Positions 58,288 through 64,000 of a stretch of DNA of 64,000 bases are shown here, one piece after another. Position 1 is the stretch's first letter. Each line of letters starts with the position of its first letter. A model generated the notes under the pieces. It saw only the letters and a list, made by a program, of their open reading frames with translations. It was not told where the DNA came from and searched no databases. Made by a program: the position numbers and the translations under genes. The stretch lies in assembly GCF_050433445.1 (NCBI RefSeq), contig NZ_JBNPXF010000016.1, forward strand, positions 6,888-70,887. Direction: 5' to 3'. This DNA is from Kroppenstedtia sanguinis. GTDB lineage: Bacteria > Bacillota > Bacilli > Thermoactinomycetales > DSM-45169.

Positions 58288-58592
58288 CTCAACTCTCCTC
58301 TCTCCAATTTGCCACTATTCTTTTTCTGTTACAATTATTGTATCATTCAGTGGGAAGATTGGGAAAAGAACCACTACGTAACTCATGGAATTTCAATCTA
58401 CCCACATGGCGAGGGATCTGTGGGAACTGTACCCTTTTTAGTTTGGAAATTCAGCAAAAACTCTTCTCATTTTCGCAATCTCGTTTAAAATAGAAAGTAG
58501 GTAATGTTTGGTTGCCCTTATACAATATGAACTCCCCCGGTAAGCCGACCCGCGGGGCGTGATCCAACAAGACTGGAAAGGCAGGGATCAGG

Positions 58593-58874
58593 ATGGATTC
58601 ACAAGAGAAGCGCATGATGTCTATTATTCTCCGGATGATCAAAGAAGTGTACAAGAAAACGGTGCAACTGGAGGATGTGCTTCAGTGCGGCAGTGTGCAG
58701 ATCCTGGAGCGGGACTTTGATCCCATGAATGAATTATTGAAAGCGATGGAGTATCCACAGGAGAAGACGGATCTGGCCTATGAGTTGATTCAAGTCTATC
58801 TCGATGATGAGATGACTCTGGATGAAGTGGTGCTGGGGATTGAAAATGGCTTGAAGGAAGCAACGAATGTTTAA
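58593..58874 (+). CDS. Small acidic protein of unknown function
   Basis: 93 residues from ATG 58593 with GGCAGGGATCAGG upstream. All-helical: IILRMIKEVYKKTVQLEDVL, FDPMNELLKAMEYPQEKTDL, AYELIQVYLDDEMTLDEVVL. Acidic with about 20 Asp/Glu. No signal, no family recognised. A strong terminator follows, so it is an independent unit. Confidence 0.65.
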   Translation: MDSQEKRMMSIILRMIKEVYKKTVQLEDVLQCGSVQILERDFDPMNELLKAMEYPQEKTDLAYELIQVYLDDEMTLDEVVLGIENGLKEATNV

Positions 58875-58893
58875 ATATTGAAACTTATTACAT

Positions 58894-58919
58894 AAAGCCG
58901 GGGATTCCCCGGCTTTTTT
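58894..58919 (+). terminator. Terminator of the small acidic protein gene
   Basis: AAAGCCGGGG ATT CCCCGGCTTT, then TTTA; symmetric, also able to end the opposite DUF2339 gene. Confidence 0.9.
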
Positions 58920-58926
58920 AATGGGT

Positions 58927-61209
58927 TCACCCGGTGAGGGAGAAACGGTCTTTGTACCGTTGGTATATATAAGAGACTGCCAGCAGGATCAATCCCAAAC
59001 CGATAAAGGAGAAAATCCGGTACAGGGTGTCCAGGAAAGAGAGATCAAAGATAAAGATTTTCAAGATGGTGAGGCCGAACAAGCTCATGGCCAAGATGCG
59101 GAGGTTGCGGACACAGCGCCGGATTCCCACTGCCATCAGTGTGATGGAATAGAGGAGCCACACCCCGGAGATCGCCAATTGTTGCATGTTGAACAGCGAG
59201 CGCGACGCTTCCGGGTTACCGGAAGACAGTCTTTCTATTGCCTGTTGAAAGTAGTCTCTGGTTTCCACCGTGAACAGCTCAAACAAAACCAAAGAAGCCA
59301 ACAGAGGCAAGATGACCCGGAATTTTTTCGCCCATGGAGCATTTGACTCATAGTGCCGCAGTTGGAAGGCGACACCCAGCAAAACCGCAGCTGAGAAACC
59401 AAGCACGAGGAACCGGAGGTTGAACAGAGGAAGATAAGCATCCAAGGGTGGATACACCAATCCCCGGATTCCCCCCACCATCAGTGAGAGAAATAAGATC
59501 CCCGTGCCGGAGAACAGTAGCGAGTTCATCTGTTTTTTTAATCCTACCCACACCAGGGGCAGAGCATACAACGACCAGATTCCTGCCAGCCCCATCAAGT
59601 GGGTGAAATTCAACACCGTTTCCGAACCGGGCTGTTCCGCGAGACGTTGTCGGAACCAATCGTTGGTCTCTATTGTCATCCACAGAAACAGGAGCATCAC
59701 CCACCCGGTTTGGAGGGCTCCCTGGATGATCGACCAGGCTTTCCCTCGGATCTGTCGCAACAGAAAAGCGCCCCCGGCCACAGCCCCCGCCAGCAGGAGA
59801 AAAGCGAGTGCGCGCAGATTCCACAACGGGAGATGGCTTTCAACAGGGGCCATCCAGGCCTCTCCCTGGAACAGAAGGCGAAGGAAGGCAACCATATACA
59901 GGATTAAGGCGAAGATCCGCAGGTGGGGGGAGGGCTTGCGATGACCTTGCCACAGAAGAGCCAGTGCACCCAGACCCCAAAGGGCCACGGTGGGGAAGGG
60001 GGAGAACCATAGGGGAATGGCAAGTCCCGCAAAGGTGAGTGCGGTCAGTTGTATTTGTGTGGCAAACCCTTTTTCCAGGGGGAGCTTCCACTGGATCAGC
60101 CAGTAAACGAAACCGACCCCGAGAGAGATCCACCCTGCCAGTTGCTGATCTTGATGAAACAACAGGAACATTCCTCCGAAGTACATCAGAGCGTGGACTG
60201 TCGCCGCCGCTTGTCTGATCCCCCTTCCCTCCACCTGCCGATCTCGTCCGAACCAGACTTCGGCAGCCAGGAACATTCCCCAATACAGGGTGAGGAACCC
60301 AAAGAGAAGGAGGGTGTTCTCAGAGAACACCTGAACCGAAAGCCAGATGAAGTAAGTTCCGATCAGTGTGAGGAGCGGGAGAGGCACCCACTTCTCCTTT
60401 TTCAGGGAGACTAACAGCAGTCCGGCAGCCAGCAGTGCCATATAGGACAGAAGCCCCAATTCATTCATTTCACCGGTGCTGAGTAGAAAAGGGGTTAAAA
60501 AGCCCCCCGCCCAGCCCAGCAGTGAAACAGCGATAGAATCGTGGCGCAAAGCTTGCTGAAAGGCCAGTGCTGTCACCAGAGACATTAAGAAGAGAGCTGC
60601 TAGTTGGGGTACCAAGTGATAGAAATTAAAAGATGCGTAAACGGCCAGATAATCGATGGCCAACCCGGCACCGACCAAACCCTGGGCAAAAACGGTCATC
60701 CCTTTTCGGCGGAATCTTCCCCCCAACAGGATAAGACCGATGCCGAGTGCACCCCCCGTCCAAACCCGAACGGATTCCGTGATCCAATTCTGGTCAAAGG
60801 CGTATTTCAGAAAGAAGCCAACCCCGAGTATCAATGCCAGCGCACCGATCCGGTTTAACAGTCTCCCGCCGATGAACCATTCCCAGCCTTCCTTTAGCCA
60901 AGGATCTTCCTTCTTCTTTGGAGTCTCCTGCTGTAGTGGAGGGGTCTGCCGTTTCGGAGGAGGGGGAGGGGTGACAGGGGTTGAGCCGACCACCGGCGGC
61001 ATCTTCCTCTCCCCCGGTTGAGGCTGAGGCGGGGACTCCGGGGCTGAAGGGGAGGAAATGGGCTTATGCGGGGGAGACGGTATGGTTTCCAGACGATCCA
61101 ACCGCTCTCCCAGACGGTTCACTTTGCTGATCAGAACGATGAGAACAATCGTGCCGACAATCAACAACAAAAAGAGAAAGAATAATAAAAAAATCAGCAG
61201 AGCAATCAT
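58927..61209 (-). CDS. DUF2339 multi-spanning membrane protein
   Basis: 760 residues from ATG 61209 with GGAGG five bases upstream; the frame stays open upstream but that part is not conserved. First a membrane helix (LLIFLLFFLFLLLIVGTIVL), then a coiled stretch NRLGERLDRLE, then a Pro/Gln/Ser-rich linker of about 50 residues, then WEWFIGGRLLNRIGALALIL GVGFFLKYAF, the family hallmark, and about twenty more helices. The end is FRIFSFIGLGLILLAVSYIY QRYK, also typical. Function of DUF2339 is unknown; proposed as a membrane transporter or enzyme. Large gene with its own transcript. Confidence 0.92.
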   Translation of the reverse strand: MIALLIFLLFFLFLLLIVGTIVLIVLISKVNRLGERLDRLETIPSPPHKPISSPSAPESPPQPQPGERKMPPVVGSTPVTPPPPPKRQTPPLQQETPKKKEDPWLKEGWEWFIGGRLLNRIGALALILGVGFFLKYAFDQNWITESVRVWTGGALGIGLILLGGRFRRKGMTVFAQGLVGAGLAIDYLAVYASFNFYHLVPQLAALFLMSLVTALAFQQALRHDSIAVSLLGWAGGFLTPFLLSTGEMNELGLLSYMALLAAGLLLVSLKKEKWVPLPLLTLIGTYFIWLSVQVFSENTLLLFGFLTLYWGMFLAAEVWFGRDRQVEGRGIRQAAATVHALMYFGGMFLLFHQDQQLAGWISLGVGFVYWLIQWKLPLEKGFATQIQLTALTFAGLAIPLWFSPFPTVALWGLGALALLWQGHRKPSPHLRIFALILYMVAFLRLLFQGEAWMAPVESHLPLWNLRALAFLLLAGAVAGGAFLLRQIRGKAWSIIQGALQTGWVMLLFLWMTIETNDWFRQRLAEQPGSETVLNFTHLMGLAGIWSLYALPLVWVGLKKQMNSLLFSGTGILFLSLMVGGIRGLVYPPLDAYLPLFNLRFLVLGFSAAVLLGVAFQLRHYESNAPWAKKFRVILPLLASLVLFELFTVETRDYFQQAIERLSSGNPEASRSLFNMQQLAISGVWLLYSITLMAVGIRRCVRNLRILAMSLFGLTILKIFIFDLSFLDTLYRIFSFIGLGLILLAVSYIYQRYKDRFSLTG

Positions 61210-61329
61210 GGTTACCTCCAAGTTTGGGAATTTATTCCCTGATCTTATCACATTTATGTCCAAACAGGAACAACAACAGAGTCTAGGATGGACTCTGGGG
61301 TGTAAAAAGCAGGCGGGAGGTAGTGCCTC

Positions 61330-61510
61330 CTCAGCGAACATGGTGTGGAAAATCACAGAAAGGTAAGGATGGTGGGGATTTGATTCGCCTTTGTACCCAT
61401 AGGGCAAAGTCTCGCCAAGGTCACTCCGTTCCCGGTCTCGCTATGCGCTCTTTGCAAGAAATCGGAGCCGCCCCACTATCCTGTCCCCCGTCTTGCTGAA
61501 AAACAAGAAA
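61330..61510. repeat. Relic sharing the body of MITE copy J
   Basis: GTGTGGAAAATCACAGAAAGG and GGTGGGGATTTGATTCGCC, GCTCTTTGCAAG and CTTGCTGAAAAACAAG occur here in the reverse order and strand of copy J. No clean ends. Adjacent to copy K, so copies may be nested. Confidence 0.55.
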
Positions 61511-61524
61511 AAGATACCTGAAGA

Positions 61525-61833
61525 CAGGCGTGTTGATTAGCCATATTTTGGGTGGGGAGATCGTGTTCTACCACGCTCTGGTTGCCATCCGGCAAGGAAG
61601 TGAAAACTGGCCGCTCCAAATCTTCCGATCGGGCAGGGGCAAAGCCTTATGGAAGCAACACAGGGAAGATGTTGCCCCTAAACGCCCTCTCTCCAGATTC
61701 TCCGCTGGGTAGGATGGCTACCTTTATTCCAGGGCTTCAGCCCATCGAGATTGTAGTGCCTGTGGCGCAAAGGTCGCTTTGGCAGCACACGACTCCCTTC
61801 CGCTGCCCATTTTCTGGTTAATCAACAGCCCTG
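61525..61833. mobile_element. MITE copy K (309 bp)
   Basis: Starts CAGGCGTGTTGATTAGCC, ends GGTTAATCAACAGCCCTG; exact 9-bp duplications ACCTGAAGA at 61516-61524 and 61834-61842. Long type, close to copies D, F and I. Confidence 0.95.
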
Positions 61834-61856
61834 ACCTGAAGAGGCACTAGCTAAAA

Positions 61857-62666
61857 TTACTCAACCATGTCCTTCCACGTCCGATCCCGGATCTCCTTCG
61901 GGAGGAAATCCATTTCCGGGTAACTGAAATCGTGGGATTCAAAAACTTCCCCAGGGGCGAGGGGGTGATCGATTCCCACCTCCAACCCTCTCGATGTGGC
62001 CAGCCAGCCCAATCCGATGGCCGGGATGGCGCACAATTTTTCAACATCCGTATAGTCCCCGCGCCGATGACGCTTGACAGCCTGCTCCAGCCATTCCTGC
62101 GCCTGAGATTGAGATTGGGACAGGATCGCCTCCAAGAGCATCATATAAGCTTCCAGGTACTTGGGGATCTTTCGCGCCTTTAATTTCGCAATATGACGCT
62201 CAGCCTCCCCGTCCTTTCCCAGCAGGGTGTACTTGATCGCCAGTCCCAGATTGGTAAACGGAGAAGTTGTCCTCCCAAACTCCCACTTTTCCCCTTTCCA
62301 TCCCAACAGATGGGCCAGTGATTCCACCACTCCGGGATGCTCACTGATCAACGCCCAATAAAAGGCTTCATGATGTCCTGAAATGATTCTGTAGGAAAAA
62401 GATTTTGTGTAATGCTGACTTTCCTTCACGTTTAGAGGCTCAGCCAAAATAATGGCCTCTGTGCATTTTGCCGCCATAAAGAGCTGACGCTTCAATTCTA
62501 TGACATCATTGTCAATCAAGAGCGACTTGATCCCAATCACTTTTGCATATGAAGCCATGCTACCGGGTAAATCCCATGAAAAACTTCCCTCTCTTAAACG
62601 TTGGGCCCTTCTATGAAAAGTTTCTTCTCCTTCAAGCGCGATTTCTTTTAAGGTCTCCAACTTCAT
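61857..62666 (-). CDS. Imm49-like immunity protein
   Basis: 269 residues, all helical, no signal or membrane part. Segments LLIDNDVIELKRQLFMAAKC, SYRIISGHHEAFYWALISEH, GRTTSPFTNLGLAIKYTLLG and LEAYMMLLEAILSQSQSQAQ fit the Imm49 family, immunity proteins of polymorphic toxin systems with TPR-like helices. The family call is by eye and moderate. Its context supports it: the remains of a polymorphic toxin C-terminus and another likely immunity gene follow on the opposite strand. AAGGGGTGGTTCCAA precedes the start. Confidence 0.65.
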   Translation of the reverse strand: MKLETLKEIALEGEETFHRRAQRLREGSFSWDLPGSMASYAKVIGIKSLLIDNDVIELKRQLFMAAKCTEAIILAEPLNVKESQHYTKSFSYRIISGHHEAFYWALISEHPGVVESLAHLLGWKGEKWEFGRTTSPFTNLGLAIKYTLLGKDGEAERHIAKLKARKIPKYLEAYMMLLEAILSQSQSQAQEWLEQAVKRHRRGDYTDVEKLCAIPAIGLGWLATSRGLEVGIDHPLAPGEVFESHDFSYPEMDFLPKEIRDRTWKDMVE

Positions 62667-62752
62667 TTGGAACCACCCCTTGTCTGTTCATTTCCATGCT
62701 CCCACTTCGTCTTCCTGTCTAGCGGTGAATTGTAGCAAACGCTGAAAAGTAA

Positions 62753-63216
62753 GACGAACAGATCATCACGGGAAAATATCAGAGGATCGTAGATGAGGCG
62801 AGACGAAAATTTGATTCGGACAAAGGGACAAAGGGAAAACTTAACTATAAGTTAAAGAAACAAGATCGAGATATGAGGGGAAAAGAATATCATCATGGAG
62901 ATGCTATTCGAGAAGCATTTGAAATGATGAAGAAGAAACCGGCATCAAGAAAAGTGAATTTGAAGCGAAAAAGTGGGCCAAAAGTAAAGATGGAAGGTCT
63001 TTTGTTGTAGAATGGAAGCATGAGGACAGTGGAGCAGAGGTAAGTATGGATAAACCCCATTTTGGCTTTAATAAAAGGACAGGAAAATGGGCTACTGGAC
63101 CCGATGCTCCACACATTGGTTGGCAAATTTCGGGGAAAAGGGAGCGTGGTGGAAGAATACGCGGACATATTCTAGTAGATGACGTTCCAACTGGACGGCC
63201 ATCAGTAAAAGAATAA
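62753..63216 (+). pseudogene. Orphan C-terminal domain of a polymorphic toxin (Ntox47-like)
   Basis: No start codon. The plus strand reads EQIITGKYQRIVDEARRKFD, then KLKKQDRDMRGKEYHHGDAI REAFE; near 62930 the frame shifts and continues ETGIKKSEFEAKKWAKSKDG RSFVVEWKHEDSGAEVSMD, then GPDAPHIGWQISGKRERGG and RGHILVDDVPTGRP to TAA 63216. This C-terminal pattern (GPDxPHxGW, GHIxxDDVP) is that of polymorphic toxin type 47 domains, secreted effectors carried at the tip of large proteins. Only the tip survives, as is usual for displaced toxin cassettes. The following gene starts 18 bases on. Confidence 0.6.
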
Positions 63217-63234
63217 GATCAAGGGGACTTAATC

Positions 63235-63717
63235 ATGAAAAATCTATACAGAGGGCAAGTGATTGAGGCAGCAGTATCTCAAGGAATTGGCTATAAGGAG
63301 ATTCCGCCAGATGAAATGAACCAGGTTCGTCAACGGGTACTAGAGAAATTTGTAGCTCCGGAAGGAAGAAACAAATTATTTTTTTGGGAAGACTTACTGC
63401 CGCCACATGCCTCGGTTCATAATGAAGAGGGCTGGAGATGGGTAGGGGAGTTTATTGACAAATCAGAGGTGGTTCTCTTTTTTAGAGAAGATCGCGAAGA
63501 GTATGGATTTCAGCTGTTTTCTGGCCCCGATCTGGTTAAAATTGTGGGAGAGACCAATGATGATGAGTTCTATTTGACCGATCCCCAGGTTAGCTACTTT
63601 CTTTGTCACAATCATCATGACTTTTTATTGTCTTCTGGAGAAGCTGTATCCGAGTGGCTTTCCAAATACAAAACGCCTGAATATGATTGGCAATCTCGTC
63701 CCAGTGAGGAGGATTAG
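63235..63717 (+). CDS. Probable cognate immunity protein
   Basis: 160 residues with AAGGGGAC before the ATG. Acidic, soluble, many aromatic residues: KLFFWEDLLPPHASVHNEEG, WRWVGEFIDKSEVVLFFRED REEYGFQLFSG, FYLTDPQVSYFLCHNHHDFL LSSGEAVSEWL. I do not recognise a family. Its position 18 bases after the toxin tip, acidity and size argue for the partner immunity protein, which protects the cell by binding the toxin domain. It is intact although the toxin is broken, as expected for a retained immunity gene. Confidence 0.7.
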   Translation: MKNLYRGQVIEAAVSQGIGYKEIPPDEMNQVRQRVLEKFVAPEGRNKLFFWEDLLPPHASVHNEEGWRWVGEFIDKSEVVLFFREDREEYGFQLFSGPDLVKIVGETNDDEFYLTDPQVSYFLCHNHHDFLLSSGEAVSEWLSKYKTPEYDWQSRPSEED

Positions 63718-64000
63718 AGGTTGAGCTAAAACCATGAAGCCAATAATCTCCTTCCCCTCACCCGGTTACAGCCTCTATGAGTTCATCCCGGTTCGGAGTT
63801 GGTCAAAGTTTTTGATCATCTTCAGGTCGATTCCGTCCTATTGAAGTTTCATCAAAAACACAATTGGCAATCTCTGCCTGATTTAAATCGTTCCTGGGGG
63901 CGAAAGTCCGGTTTTTCTTTGTTGGAACAGGACATTTTCTGAGCTTAATTGAAAATTTTTATTCTAAAAAGCCCGGGAAGAAACCCAGGCAGAATGAGAT
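63718..64000 (+). other. Region without a confirmed gene; possible gene remnant
   Basis: A frame without start reads VHPGSELVKVFDHLQVDSVL then LKFHQKHNWQSLPDLNRSWG RKSGFSLLEQDIF and TGA near 63943. It is protein-like but only about 54 residues and preceded by a stop. A small GCCCGGGAAGAAACCCAGGC hairpin lies near the window end. Confidence 0.3.

Overview
The window looks like the chromosome of a spore-forming, moderately GC-balanced Firmicute, most likely of the Thermoactinomycetaceae or a close relative (inference). The reasons are two RsfA-type prespore regulators, CotF-like coat proteins and YjcZ-like micro-proteins (sporulation), a BrxC-type bacilliredoxin and a YfiT-like protein (bacillithiol chemistry), strong GGAGG ribosome sites and many intrinsic terminators. 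No rRNA or tRNA gene was seen.

Layout. 1-4350: a frameshifted permease, then an MMPL exporter with a divergent-style TetR regulator behind it. 4400-9500: an unstable stretch with a protease gene fragment, two CRISPR arrays (5 and 10 repeats) that share repeat and leader but have no cas genes here, a CPA2-type antiporter with a promoter and attenuator-like hairpin, and a secreted protein. 9500-16100: a scrap yard of decayed genes (CadC-like repressor, PIN toxin pieces, LysE copies) between intact LysE, two acetyltransferases, an ECF sigma factor, a VOC protein and a WYL regulator. 16100-22500: HtrA-like protease, spermidine synthase, BirA-regulated bioY, YqgQ, a dimethylargininase-like enzyme and leuCD. 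22700-25100: an amino-acid ABC transporter operon in which every gene is broken. 25300-29450: stress protein, LytR-CpsA-Psr protein, lipoprotein, mraY. 29500-35900: HAD phosphatase and a six-gene sugar operon (RpiR, NanE, ROK kinase, Gfo/Idh dehydrogenase, mannitol-type PTS EIICB and EIIA). 36000-44750: UbiB/AarF kinase with a phasin-like partner, YrzF-like kinase, NamA reductase, CoA-binding protein, a UPF0261 protein. 45500-49650: TPR protein, a candidate small RNA, M29 aminopeptidase, nagA. 49700-54800: sporulation and coat cluster ending in an FMN glutamate-synthase-like enzyme. 54800-61200: interrupted phosphotransferase gene, iron alcohol dehydrogenase, HXXEE protein, DUF2339 membrane protein. 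61800-64000: a polymorphic-toxin C-terminal fragment between two immunity-type genes.

The thread that ties the window together is a family of short non-coding transposable elements (MITEs). Their ends are CAGGCGTGTTGATTA and its complement-type partner CAGGGCTGTTGATTA, their bodies are 73 to 456 bp, and they make 9-bp target duplications. I place eleven copies with both ends and a recognisable duplication (six exact 9-bp, one exact 9 to 11-bp, and four with one or two mismatches) plus several relics. They cut two genes, split one terminator, move another away from its gene, and land twice in one LysE remnant. No transposase that could move them lies in the window. A second fold-back element type (ends GGAAACATTGTGAT / GAAACGTTGTGAT) occurs in the PTS operon and in the decayed ABC operon.
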